From assembly GCF_000327385.1 (NCBI RefSeq), contig NW_008709716.1, positions 312,501 to 376,500 of the forward strand: a stretch of 64,000 bases of DNA, read 5' to 3'. This DNA is from Lottia gigantea (Eukaryota > Mollusca > Gastropoda > Lottiidae). This document shows positions 12,126 through 29,400 of this stretch, piece by piece (the stretch's first letter is position 1; each line of letters starts with the position of its first letter). The notes below the pieces were generated by a model. The model did not search any database, was not told the DNA's origin, and worked only from the letters and a program-made list of their open reading frames with translations. The position numbers and the translations under genes were made by a program.

Positions 12126-12620
12126 AGAACAGGGGCAATAATATTTTTCAATTTTTCTGATTTTCGTTAGGGTTCATCTTTGGGTGATTACATACACTTA
12201 CACCAAGTTTCGTCAAAATCTGTCAATAATTAAAACTTCTAGAGCGTTTACAAGCTAAAAAACGCGTTTTCAAGAACAAGGGCAATAACTCATATTAATT
12301 ATATTCCGATTATTCTGATTTTCAGTAGGGTTCATCCTTTGGTGATTACCCATACGAAGTTTCATCTAAATCCGTCAAGATTTGAGCCTTCTGGAATGGT
12401 TACAAGCTAAAAATTTAAGCATTTTCAAAGACAAGGGCAATAATTCATACTAAATATTTTTCAATTTTTCTGATTTTCGATAGGCTTTATCCCACCAAGT
12501 TTCGTCGAAATCAATCAAGAAATGTGCCTTGTAGAGTGTTTACGAGCAATTGTGGACGGACGGACAGGGTGACAACAATATACGCCCCCCCCCCCCCCAT
12601 TACATGTGGGCGTATAAAAA
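12126..12620 (+). repeat. Satellite-bearing element, 162-bp-unit subfamily, 3' part
   Basis: About three units with CAAGGGCAATAACTC, CACCAAGTTTCGTC and GTTTACAAGCT words are followed by GGACGGACGGACAG. The end is a hairpin in which ATACGCCC, a run of C (about 12584-12598) and GTGGGCGTAT pair. It matches the 3' part of the copy at 60630-61560. The 5' arm is missing and the 33-bp minisatellite directly adjoins it, so the array may have arisen from or inside this copy. Confidence 0.7.
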
Positions 12621-15441
12621 CTGGGTCTGATTTTGACATTGTTTGGCAAACCATTAGGCATACGCAACAGCCATTGACAGACAAGTGACTAGGTTGAGCT
12701 CTGAAGGTTTTGTCCACAATACTGAGTTGTTTCAAAATAATTATGGAATTTAGAGTGTTAGATTTATTGCCATCATAACTTGCTGGGCTGAATAATTTCT
12801 ATATCAAGTTCTTAGCATGTTCAGTATATTTAATTGTACCAGTAGGTAATTATTGAACAAGGTAGAAAGGTATATTAAACATATACTATATATAACAAAA
12901 TGTATTCTAATGATAACTATATCAGTATAAAATAATATATATGATTAACTATTTATGAAAACCTATTTACAATGTCTGCCTTTGAAATCGAGAAGTAACA
13001 TGATGAAATTATTAACTAACTAACTCAAAAAGTTGTGGACTCACACAGCTTAGTGAAGGGCAATAACTTCATGCATATCAGACTCGTACAAGATTAAGAT
13101 TAAGATTATTGAACATCCACATGTCAGGAAATTAAATTTCATGCTTAATTTGTCAGCATTGAACAGAGATGATAAGTTTAAAATTTATTTTGAACATTTA
13201 TTTCTATTCAATCAAGCTGTGGTTATGACAATAATTAGGAACAAAGCTTTGAGTTTCAATCAAGTATGCAATTATCCTTTAATTACAAAAATTCAGCATA
13301 GTGAGAAATGATCACTTTATAGTTGTCACACAATTTAAACAAAGAAGTCAATCATATACATGTACTCAAAACGATCATTAACATTGCTACAACGGCATTC
13401 TAAGGATTTAGATGCTTGTACTTCTTTCCAGAGAAAACAGCCAAGACTATTATACAATACAGTGTGAATCTTAGAAAAAAGATTTATATGATGTCTAAAA
13501 TCTTAATGAAATAACAGAGACTGTATGTCGACCTAAACAGAAACTGTGAGCAACTGGATTTTCTTTATGAATGCTAATGGCCTGGAGTTTAGAATATCTC
13601 TGAACTGAATACACCTTCATACATTAAGTTTTAGATTACATTAGAAAATTCTGTATGCAGCAAATCACAATTTGGAACTTGAACTTGCATCCAATTCCAT
13701 TAGGTTGATGATCGTTTCTTGGTTCTTAGCTATAACATACATATGGAGAAATTACAGCCAATCTACTGAAACACATTTAAGAGTAGGTTGACATACATCC
13801 AGTGCAGTGTTTTAGTGGTTTCTTACTAATAATCTATTATCTATATTACTAAAGTATTGTCAAAATCTGAGATCAAAAATAAATCTATAAGGTATATCAA
13901 ATTTGGAATAAATACATGAACATTAGTTTTATATACATCTTTAACCCAATATTGCATGAAAACAAAAATTGCAATCAATAGACTTAACATTGATGTAAAT
14001 GCCAACTTTTATTGTATACTATGCTTTGAAATATTTTAAGTGCTGACATCACTAGTCAGGTTTACATTTTTAAAAATAAAATAGCGGTAATAATATTACT
14101 GATAATTGTTCCAAATATCATATGAACAAGAACTTGTAATATATTTTAACCTACTATAACAAATCTTTAACAGTATTATATGTCACATCATAAAAATCTA
14201 TATATAATTAAACAATGAGGCCTGCCCCCTTTCAAATCAGTAGTAATATACAAAATACAAAGAATAATGTACTAGATCAGCTTTATCAAACAGCAGCTTG
14301 AAATGGTGTAATTTCTCTCATATGATTGCTACAATTCAAGCCATACTGCTTTGATTTTTTTCTTGATCTTCACATAGTTGTTACATTTTAAAAATCATAT
14401 AATTTCATTCCTTTCTAATATATCCAATATAGTGTGTGATGTTTAATCTGAATATAATTACATGCATAACTAGTTACTTAATACCACTTTGTGTTTGACA
14501 AAAAAGTAACCATTTATCTTTATCAACTGCATTGAATTATACCTAATTTAATCACCAGTATTGTGTGATTTCTAACAATAATAATATTTTCTATTGCAAA
14601 TTAAATATCTTCAATTGTACATAAAAATGTGAACAAAAGAAATCATATAGAGTTATTCATTACTATCATTGAGCAATAGGCTTACACACCTCAATTTAGG
14701 GTATTTACATACATTTTAAAATACATGTGGTTTTCCCAGCTTATTATAAACAGTGCATATACACATATCAACAATAGAAAGTTCATTCAGTATCATTTCA
14801 CTCTGAATGGTCAAACTTAATAATTCTTGTGGTGCATGCATAATCTGATGAAGAATTATCTGAAATTAATGACAATTCCTTAAAAATAACAAAACGTGTC
14901 TCATTTGCTATAATTTTACATTATTCAACAATAGCTGCATTGAAAACATATCAGTTCTAGCCAAAATAATAAAGTTTCATTTTTGTCACCAAGAACCAGG
15001 AGATCCATCTACAGTTTTATAAAAAAAAAAACAATTCGTAGAGAAATGAGGCTTGATGATAAAATGTTCATACATAATTACTGAACAATACTTAGAACAA
15101 CACAAAGTGTAAAGAGTTCAATCAAAACCTTACTGTTTTCTCAATTTACTATTCTCATATCAATATGGTATGTTTTTTTGTATTAATTTTTTACAAATAG
15201 TTACAAAAATACTATACAACAGGATTCATGCTTCAAAACTAATTATCAACATTCAATTTGCAACTCATGGTTGGAATTCAGCAACATGCAGTTCGAACTG
15301 TTAGTGCCTATTTGGAAATTAATTTTGATACATATATCCAGAAATGTGTTCTCAAGATCTTATCAAATGAAACTTAAATAGGTTGTATTATGTATCCAGG
15401 TTAAAATTCTTCTATTATGCTTCTCTTATCTTATATCATTT
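12621..15441. other. Gene-free region between convergent sushi and p38 genes
   Basis: The stretch is very AT-rich, without conserved coding motifs on either strand. A trace of the satellite family (GAAGGGCAATAACTTC) is seen near 13055. The part next to 15441 is presumably the p38 3' UTR; its length cannot be told because AATAAA-type words are common here. Confidence 0.4.
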
Positions 15442-20705
<5,264 letters not shown>

Positions 20706-20830
20706 TTAGATGCGTTGCATGAGAAATCCCAAATTTAGAACAGAAATAGTACGCCAAAAGTTATTTTGATTATTAATTTCTTGGAAATTGTACTTCCGGT
20801 TTCTAACTAGAGCCACTAGAGGTCGCTTCG
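20706..20830 (-). promoter_or_regulatory. p38 promoter region: ETS site and CTCF-like word
   Basis: ACTTCCGGT at 20792-20800 is, on the gene strand, ACCGGAAGT, a perfect ETS/GABP site about 90 bp upstream of the start codon. CCACTAGAGGTCGC at 20813-20826 resembles the CTCF core with one clear mismatch. Both are motif matches only. Their closeness to the ATG makes a promoter role plausible. Confidence 0.45.
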
Positions 20831-21477
20831 ATCTTTTTGGTCACGATTTATCCAGACATGATAGTAATAGAAGTCATCGTGTTTTAATGTTGAAGACTAA
20901 TCTTAAATGGATATTTGTTGTCTTAACAGCTTATTAATAGGAAAGAGCTCATTTTGGGCGATCTGTATGGTCAGAAATATCTGCACGCATCCCATCCTTT
21001 GATAACTATTTTTACAGCCATCGGGTGTAGTAGGGTCAGAAAATTTTCCGCACCTTCGAGAGTGCTTGAAAAAACTGAAAAAAAAAATTATTTCCCTAAG
21101 ATACTGCGGAAAGATGGATATTTCTGTAGTTTAGTCGCACCATTAACCCTCCCTACTACCCATTTCATCTCTTGCCGAAATTCAGAAAGACGACCATTAT
21201 GGCGCTGTATTTGGTTCAAAATAGGATCCAGATCGATGCTAATATGCAATGAACTAAATCAAAGAATATCATAACGGTTATCATATAAATCATCTTGGAC
21301 CTAATAAAGAAATTCATAATGCGTATAATCTACATTTACGGAAATAACATTATTGGGACAATTGTCTGTGGAAAATACAGAATCATAAAAACTCCGACTG
21401 CTTCAAATTTTCTGGAATAATGAAGAAAAGCGATTAGTGGCTGCAGGTATAGAAAGTAAATTGTTTTAGACTATATA
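20831..21477. other. Upstream of p38: no recognised feature
   Basis: A 106-codon plus-strand open frame (20954-21274) is present but has no family motif that I know, no splice context and no matching neighbour. I do not call it a gene. Confidence 0.3.
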
Positions 21478-21529
21478 CTATAAAGTACAAAGACTATGAA
21501 AATGAAAATATTTAATTCTGTTAGATAAT

Positions 21530-22400
21530 TCTACATCATCGGTGGGGTCAAGTCGACCACGAACAACTATATCCTGTAGATTTTTATTTTTCGAATAAGC
21601 TATGACTAATTTTTTGTAAAAAATAGTGGGAAATTTATTTTGTAACTTTGTGTAGTATCTTTTGATAAATTGGGATGCTTGGCAAGAAATGTTATTGAAT
21701 GGAGCAACAAATGGGATTTTTTGAGAATCAAACTGTATATTTAGACCACATGGTGAAATAGTTTTTAGTTGATTCATCCAAAAGCTCTCCCTGTATAGTC
21801 TTGAACTTTTAGGGTTGGTGTCTTCTTCTGCGATGACCCACATGGTGCAGAAAAGTAGGACGTAAAACTCCATTCATTTTTTTTTTCATTTTCTTCTGCA
21901 ATGACCTTTTCAATGGGCGCCACCTTCATATATTCGAGGGAATGGTTGAGAGAGTTGAAATAGTTCCCTATAGGTTATCCAGATGATGGGAGATGTCGAA
22001 ACGATGGCCCTTAATTCTTTTTCTCAAAGAGTTTTTAGTTTCGCCTACGTATTGTAAATGACATTTGTCGCATGAAATTAGGTAAATGATATTTGTGCTG
22101 GTACAAGAAAGCTCACCGTTAATAGGGAATTGTTTACCGTTATGCTTATTATAAGAGAAAGAATTGGTTGTTAAAATATGATCTTGTAGATCTGCACGGC
22201 CGTGATCCGAAAGATTGATTAGAGTTTACCGGAACGAGGATTGTTTTCCGATTCTCAATTTCTAAGAGAGTTTTGCTTTTAATGCTGCGGAGATATCGTT
22301 TTGAATATCCCCGCTCTCGCAATTTCTTAAAGATTAATTGACACGCATCATCAAAATCCTCTGTTCTGGTGCAAATTCTACGGAACCGTAAAACTTCTAT
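21530..22400 (-). mobile_element. Penelope-like retroelement fossil (RT end and GIY-YIG nuclease part)
   Basis: On the minus strand, short coding blocks resemble the end of a Penelope-type reverse transcriptase (RRICTRTEDFDDAC), a GIY-YIG nuclease (CDKCHLQYVGETKNSLRKR), and its tail (SRLYRESFWMNQLKT), followed by a block (LVIAYSKNKNLQDIVVRGRL) that in relatives I recall lies before the nuclease. The element is incomplete and broken in several places, so it is a fossil. A SINE tail has inserted into it at 21839-21890. Confidence 0.7.
21839..21890 (+). mobile_element. 52-bp severely truncated SINE insertion inside the Penelope fossil
   Basis: The insert holds only the 3' tail of the SINE family (GTGCAGAAAAGTAGG... 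then a T-rich CATT tail). It is flanked by 16-bp direct repeats, TTCTTCTGCGATGACC at 21823-21838 and the same word with one change at 21891-21906. Such duplications show target-primed reverse transcription that stopped very early. Confidence 0.8.
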
Positions 22401-23452
22401 CTATATGGCAAATGGCATAGGTCTTGGTCTAATGAGTAGTGTACAAATGTAAACAATTACAGGATTGCGGCGCTAAATAAATCTGCTAAATTCTGATCTC
22501 TGTGTTACTCTTATTACTTACCTATTTCGATGTATTGATTGAATGCACTGGACATTAGCTAAAAAATAAAAATGAGCTATTCACCTCACCTCATTTATCG
22601 TGCAGCAGAGTTTTTAGTAGCTACGGGCCAGTTTAATCGAGAGTTAAATCATGGGAGTTGGAGGTAACTCTTAAAATACTTGTCATTGTTTAGTTTTCAA
22701 CTCTTCTGAAAACCCCGATGAAAGGATTTCTTTTGAAATGAAAATATATAAAGGGTCATGGGATGTTCTTTGGAAGGGAGGGGGGAAGATACAGTATTTT
22801 ATTATTTTTCAGACCGACAACATTTGTTGGGAGCAGTCATTGTTTAAAAGAATGACGTAGCAATGCTGAATATTCAATAGGTTCGCGACCTTGGTAATTT
22901 GCATAAAAGATAATTCATTTGAGATAAAACAGAAGACATAATACACTAAAGAAGTTACACTTATCATTTTACTACAAACATTTTCCAATTTAGAAATGAC
23001 ATTTTAGAGTTTAAAATATACTTCTGATATTTATCAAAAAGGACGGTGGTTTATCATTAAAGATTTTTGGAAGATGCTAAATAAACTATTTGAAAGAACT
23101 TTAGTTAAGTTACATGTGAATATAAACATTTGATTTTAGCATTTCAATCATTATGTTGTTTGAATTATAAGTAATAGGTAATAAGATATTGTACATTTGT
23201 CTTTGAATAAGTGAATTAGACAAATCGGTAGAGAGTTGGATTAATGGCGTAAATTGACCTCCATAACTTTGGGGATGAGAGATGATAGTGCAGAGAAGAA
23301 ATTTTTTTGTTCGTGTTTTAAAATTAAAGACATCTTGTTTTTTAATGCGGTTATATTATTATAGTGATTCTTGTCTGTGGTTTGGGTAATTTATATGGAG
23401 TCTGTTATAATACAGTTTGAGGAGTCTGTTATAATACATTTTTAACCGTTGC

Positions 23453-23523
23453 GTCTTTTCGGATATGACGCGTTGAAAAAGCTGCGCATGCGCAGAAGTG
23501 AAATGCGTCATATCCGAAAAGAC
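23453..23523. repeat. Nested palindrome with a perfect NRF1-like core
   Basis: Arms GTCTTTTCGGATATGACGC (23453-23471) and its exact reverse complement (23505-23523) enclose a 33-bp loop. That loop itself contains CTGCGCATGCGCAG (23482-23495), a perfect 14-bp palindrome that includes the NRF1 consensus TGCGCATGCGCA. In such AT-rich DNA this GC-rich cluster stands out. It may be a cruciform-forming site, a MITE remnant or a regulatory element; no gene starts beside it that I can see. Confidence 0.75.
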
Positions 23524-24861
23524 ATATACTACTGTTCTGTAATTCAACGTTGGTTGTAATTAATAGTAAAACATGATCGCGATTATTGGTAGGGTTGTAA
23601 TGTCTGTATTCATCTTAAGTCTTTTTTAATTAGATACAATGATTTTGTCTCACCATGCCTCAATCTTGTTGGTTCGGTTGTGTCCTGGTTAGGGATATTA
23701 TCTTGGATGTATTTTAAAAACTGCATGGCTCGAGTTGTTGATCTGTTGTCGCTGTGTCCGAGTCTTTTACTTAACAGTTAAAACCTCAGTACGTTGTGAT
23801 TTAAGGTTTTATCGGGTGGTGGTTGGGCCGCTATTCAGTATCAATTTTCGGCACTGTTGCAGTTTCGACCTCTTTTTCTTTCCTGCCCAATAGGGCACTG
23901 TTGCAGTTTCGCAGTAATGATTGGTTCAAATATATTGAGTTGGTACGGGTACTATCTTATCACCTCTTATCATTATTCTTTCTCCTAGGTTCTGTCTTCT
24001 GAGGAGCTCCAGTCTTAAATGTTTGTTGTGATCTGTGTTAGGTCTCGTGTGACGATAACTCTCTTTTGGTGTTTTCCATAGAGTTATAAATAGAATTATT
24101 ATATAGCTCTATGGTGTCTCCCAGCCCTTTTATCTAATACAACAGACAGTTTATTATGTCTGGCTAGAGTCATTTTGTACTTCGAGGAAAATCACCTTTC
24201 ATTCAATTGTATTTTCAATCAGTATCTTTGATGTTCTGTTTTGTTTTGTGTCGAAGTATAAAAACTTTGTTTTGAGTGGTATCGGTAGTAATTTTATCTT
24301 GCTCACATATTAGGCTATTTTTTTCTGGTAATTGAACTATTTATAATAATTTACGTCCGGTTCTTCAAAAATCTCATCATACTTAATGTAACTTGGCTTT
24401 AATCAAAAAAGACTGATACTCATTATCCAGGAAATGACGAAGACAAGATGCATTGGTTGTGAATCGTTACACCTTAATCCTTTGCAGATATTTTGCTTCT
24501 TCTGCTACCATAATATGTTTTGCCCATTTAGACGGTGCGTTTATGTGCTGTCAACTATCCTACCTGCTCTCATTATCAGGAGGGACCCAAGTTAAACATA
24601 TATCAAGAATTTTATCAAAAATAATTCTTCTGTAAGAGAAAATATTTTATTATTTCATTGAGTAAATATGTTGTTACATTTCTCTCTTGAAAACCTAAAA
24701 TGCTCATTAATAAAAACACATAAGCCAAAAAAGAAAAAAAATATATCCTGAAAGTGATTTTTTCTGAGATTGACAGCATACTGAGCAACTTATCTATATG
24801 CATTACACAAATATTTTGATATTATGTTCAGCTTAGTATCAGACTTAACAAACAATTCATA

Positions 24862-24974
24862 CAGTCTAATTAAAATTAGATCCAACTTTAATTTTAGTAC
24901 AGCTACTTCAGAGTCGAGTTGCTATACTAAAAATCAAAACTAATTGAAAGTTGGGTCTAATTTTAAATAGACTG
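24862..24974. mobile_element. 113-bp MITE with 10-bp target duplication
   Basis: The ends are CAGTCTAATTAAAATTAGA and its inverted counterpart TCTAATTTTAAATAGACTG. Inner parts (CCAACTTT / AAAGTTGG, then AGTACAGCTACT / TTGCTATACT) also pair, so it is nearly all palindrome. ACAATTCATA flanks both sides (24852-24861 and 24975-24984). A second, longer member with the same tips lies at 32544-32772. Confidence 0.8.
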
Positions 24975-26496
24975 ACAATTCATAATCTTCTTATAGCAGC
25001 CCAAGATTGTTTTCAGCATTCCAAACACTGAAATAATTTTTATAGAAAGCCTTTCAGCACAATAATTATACTTAGCATTACATTTTATACAATACACTGA
25101 TTGAATGATTTTATATTATACTTTTGAAAAAGAACACTAAACAAACCCCCATGTTAAAATAAAGTATTAAATATCACAGACAAATCTAATGACAAATGGT
25201 TTAAAAAAACATATTGAAAAAGAGACAAAAACTAAAATTACTGTTGTCATAGTTTCGTTGGTTAAGCAAATTTTAAAAATCATTTTCATGTGAATTGGAA
25301 TAAGAGCATAAAAACAGACAGTCTAAGAAGGTCTTTACATTGATAAAATTAAAGTTTTGTAAATTACATTTCATACAGCAATTTAATTTGCAAAATTTTG
25401 TCTAAAAATGTCCCAAATTTCTCCAGAAACGCCATCTCCTTTGTATTAAACGAAACAACAAGTAACAACAGCATTTTTTAGGTTCTGTTTTAATATTTCT
25501 ATATTGCTCTACAATTGATGTATAGAGCACTATACAGTGAAAATATTTTATTATTGTAGCTAACAGCAGTTTGATCAAAGTCAATCTATGACCACTATCT
25601 TATTTTGAAGGTGCTATTCCAATCAACATAAAAATTGGTAAATTTGATTCATTAAGATGTCAAGACATATTTACAAAAATAATTCAATCTCATGTCAAGC
25701 TGACAATTGTCCTTAGTAATTGTGAAACTGATAGACAGTTTTAGACCAGAGATCAGCTGGTTTTTTACTTTAATGAGGAACCTAAAGCATAAGAATAGAT
25801 AAAGGTGAAACATGAGTAAAACTGGAAAATATTTTCATTGTAGATTTCAAATTTGCCCCCTGTGACAATACCCTGCTTCCATGCATTTTGAATTATATTT
25901 ATTTAATGTGGACCAATAAATAAAAGGCTGAATACCTGGAAAATCTCACAACAGGTTTACTGTAACTTAAACTAGGATTATCTTTATTACACTGACATTA
26001 TTATGTACTGAAAAAATACACCTTGACTATAACTATGTAATAGAATTTGTTAAAATAGACATTCATGCGAATAGATAAAATTATTATTAACAACAGGCAT
26101 TGAAGTAGTTCTCCCATTCATTTTGCCAGTAATAATAAATTAGTAGACGAAAAAATGTGAATATACATATATCGAGATCTATAAAACTTGGTTTGGCACA
26201 AACAACAAACAAGAATTCTAAAATTAATTTAGTAAATGAGTTATATTAAATCATTAATAAATACTTCAACAATAAAATGCATATTTGACGAACTTAAAAC
26301 TGTGCACAGTAACCAAAGAACACTTTTTCATAAGATCATTTATTTTATCAAAATGATGAGTGGTTTCTCATAAATACCCCAAAATTAATTTATCTTATCA
26401 ATATAAGTTAGAAACCAATATATCTTAGAAAAGTTTTTTCAAGAAGATTTTTTGCTGGTCATAAAATGTTCACGTAATATAGGTCTATTTTTAGTA

Positions 26497-29400
26497 TCAG
26501 TAACTGAAGTTATTATAGATTTACAGAAGAAACATTCTTTTTTATTCATCAATTGTTGAGTTATACAGGTGCTGAAAAAAAAATATTATGTAAAATATTC
26601 AGTTTCCAGCACGCAACAAATGGACAGCTTCGCCATTCGTTTGACCAATCAGACCTTAGTCTCAGAAACAGATAACTTTTAGCTGAGCTAATTAGTAAAA
26701 GTGTTTACAGCTCAACATTGAAATATGGGCCTTCAAGTCCATGTGTATCTACAGTTATCTGTTTTGAAAGTTAAAAAGAAAACTCAGCTTTTCTTGAGAT
26801 GTGAGCTATTTTTGAAGGATTTTCGTACCATACCTTTCTAGAGCTTCTGAAGACCATTTGCATATATTCAAGACTAAAATCAACTCCCGAAAATAGTGAT
26901 TGTCTCTTTCAATCAATTCAACATTAATCCTTTGCCTCTCTATTTATCAAAGATACCTTAGAACAATTTATGTTATTTCAGTTCCAGCATCAGTTGTCCA
27001 TCTTGGGAAATTTTAATATACAGTTTCTGACCTATTCAAACAGAAGTAGAATCAATTTGTTTTTACTTACCGACAAGATTGATGATTGCATGGTACAAAG
27101 ATGGCAGTTCTAATATTAGCATAACAAATTGTACAAAGATCTTCTTCTTTTATTTCCTTTTTTAAAATACAATTACTTTAGCACTCTTAATTTAATTTTT
27201 TTTTTATTAAATTCTTTAATACCCGGTATTTACATTGTCATCATCAGGTATATAGGTATGCTTCTTATCTTAAAAGGATACATTGGCCATCTGTTTGATC
27301 AATCGTACCTTAGTCCCAGAAACCAGGATTTTATTTGGCTAAGCTAATCAGTAATAGTGTTAACAGCTCACTGTCAAAATTTGAGACTTCAAATACATGT
27401 GTGTCCACAGTTATTATTTTTTTTTTGGAAGCTAAAATTATCTTCTTTTCTTGAGGCTCTGTCATATATCGAAAAGATATTTGAACAATTAGAGTTAAAA
27501 AAAATTCATTAAAAAGTACCTGTGCTTGCTTAGACATGATATTTTCGTGTTTTTTGAGATATACTATCAAACTTTCAACGTCTTGTATCTCTTCACTACT
27601 GATCTCTTCAACTGAAATAAAAATGACATTTATTCTCCTGTATCTTTTTTATTTACTTGACACAACCAACATCACACAATATTTAGTGAAGAGAAGTTGG
27701 TCATAATTTTAATTTCCCATTAAATAAAGATCTTAAGGACCTTTCTGAATGTCAACATCTTGTTCAAATCTTATCATAGAAAACTACCTTTATCTGTAAC
27801 TATAAGCATCCATTTAAAACTTTGGACTGACTACCTTTTTGAAAATGGAATAGCAATGACAGCATCAAAGCAGTTTTCAACCTTGCACATTCTTATCAAC
27901 ATATGTCCGTAAAAGTGAATGCATTTTGTGATGACCTGGCCATTTCTTTCAAAACAAAGCTAGGAAACCCAAGATCGAAGTTCATGCAAATTTGTATGGT
28001 CATATTCAAACTTGTTGGGATTACTTTGCAATATGGTCAAGTTCCATACACACATCTCAATTGTAGGTTGACAGTTTTCAGTCATATAAAAAATAATGTT
28101 ACAATCATGAAATAAATAACGCTACTATTTTGTTCAAAAATGATAAAATCAGCTGAAAATTCCTACACCTAATTCCAGTTGTTCACTGCTATCATGTGAC
28201 ATTCTGGTGGCTTGTTGGACATGATATTTCTATAGCTTTTAACATGGATAGTAAACAATTTTATTCTATTTTAATACTTACATCGTTTAAAAGAAAATGG
28301 CTTTGAAAATTTACTTGATCTTTCCTCATCAAAAACAAACTCAAGAGATTTTATCATAAAACCAGCATCAGTTAATAATGCTCTTGTAGCTCTTTCTTGA
28401 CTGAAAAATTATACATATATAACACGAAATTATTGTAATTAGCTTTTTTTCGACAATAAAATACATTTATTCTGCATCACTATTATAGATCTTCACCAGA
28501 AGTATTATATTGTGGTTCTATGCATTTTTCCTTTTAAATCGTAACCAAGTTATATAAATTCAATAATAACTTTGCTAAGAGTACTCAACTACCTTTTATG
28601 TGGTAAGAAAATAATCTTGTCAAAATTATCATCTCTTCTTGTGAACATGATCACATACTCAGATTCCCAGAAAGGCTAAATTTCATATACTATTACAGAA
28701 ATCCTTATCTTACCCTTCATGTTTATATTATTATGATAATATGACTGAATTTATTTGGAATGTAGTGTTTATGACGACTTATAGTTATTGTTATAATTAA
28801 GAGATTACAGAATTCTTAGTGCACTGAATTATTTATGAGACAGAAGTAACAATTTCTTATCCAATTGTTAAGTTATATGAGGAATTCAACAAATCATTCT
28901 AACAATGGTGTCTTCCCACGAAGTCACTGCTAGAAAATTACAAATTGCCACGAAGTCACCGTTTTATTTTCTTTGATGATTTACAGTTATGCCGCTACGG
29001 GATTAAAGGTGTTCGTATGAGAGATCGTATGATAGACATGAGTCTCTTAAAATGAGAAAAAAAGGGCTGTTTCTTCCATTACACCCAGTGTATTTGGTGA
29101 CGAACCCAGCAGTGTGGTCTGCAACGGCAGTATGGTAATGATGAAGAAATAACCCAATTTATCCGAAGGTGTGCGGTATTACCAATAGTTCCATACGATA
29201 TGGTTGGGAGTGTTTTATGGGTGATATGCCAGACCCCAGATTAGTAGAACTTGCAGACTACGTTACAAGTCAATGGCTGGAGGGTGTTTATGGATTACAT
29301 GAATGGAACCATTATGGTTCGGACACCCCAAGAACTAACAACAACTTAAAAGGCTGGCATAGCCGTGTAAAAAAAATTGTAGGAAAAGCCCACCCCAACA

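Larger units (their letters stand above)
22401..26496. other. Intergenic region between p38 5' end and RNF123 3' end
   Basis: No intact gene was recognised. Minus-strand coding-like pieces at about 23640-24150 may be more retroelement debris; I cannot name the family. An 18-bp word GGCACTGTTGCAGTTTCG occurs twice (about 23851 and 23895), and AGTCTGTTATAATACA occurs twice near 23400-23440. A nested palindrome lies at 23453-23523 and a MITE at 24862-24974. The part near 26496 is probably RNF123 3' UTR. Confidence 0.4.

Noticed and set aside
11510-12151. 213-codon minus-strand open frame with MVNMFISSFYL-type repeats
   Set aside because: It is the translation of a 33-bp minisatellite whose unit length keeps the frame open. 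There is no start context, no other domain and no splice partner.
12584-12598. Run of C bases
   Set aside because: It is the expanded loop/stem part of the satellite-element terminal hairpin rather than a separate feature; the exact length may also be a sequencing artefact.
20954-21274. 106-codon plus-strand frame upstream of p38
   Set aside because: No recognisable motif, no paired exons and low support. Open frames of this size occur by chance in 64 kb.
23640-24150. Minus-strand coding-like pieces (for example SKRLGHSDNRSTTRAMQFLK)
   Set aside because: The pieces suggest old coding sequence but match no family I can name. They are mentioned as possible retroelement debris only.
27157-27519. 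RNF123 intron 34 as another U12 intron (weak acceptor, A-rich 3' end)
   Set aside because: The donor is GTACTTTTTA and no CCTTAAC-like branch word is near the acceptor, so it is treated as an ordinary intron with a poor pyrimidine tract.
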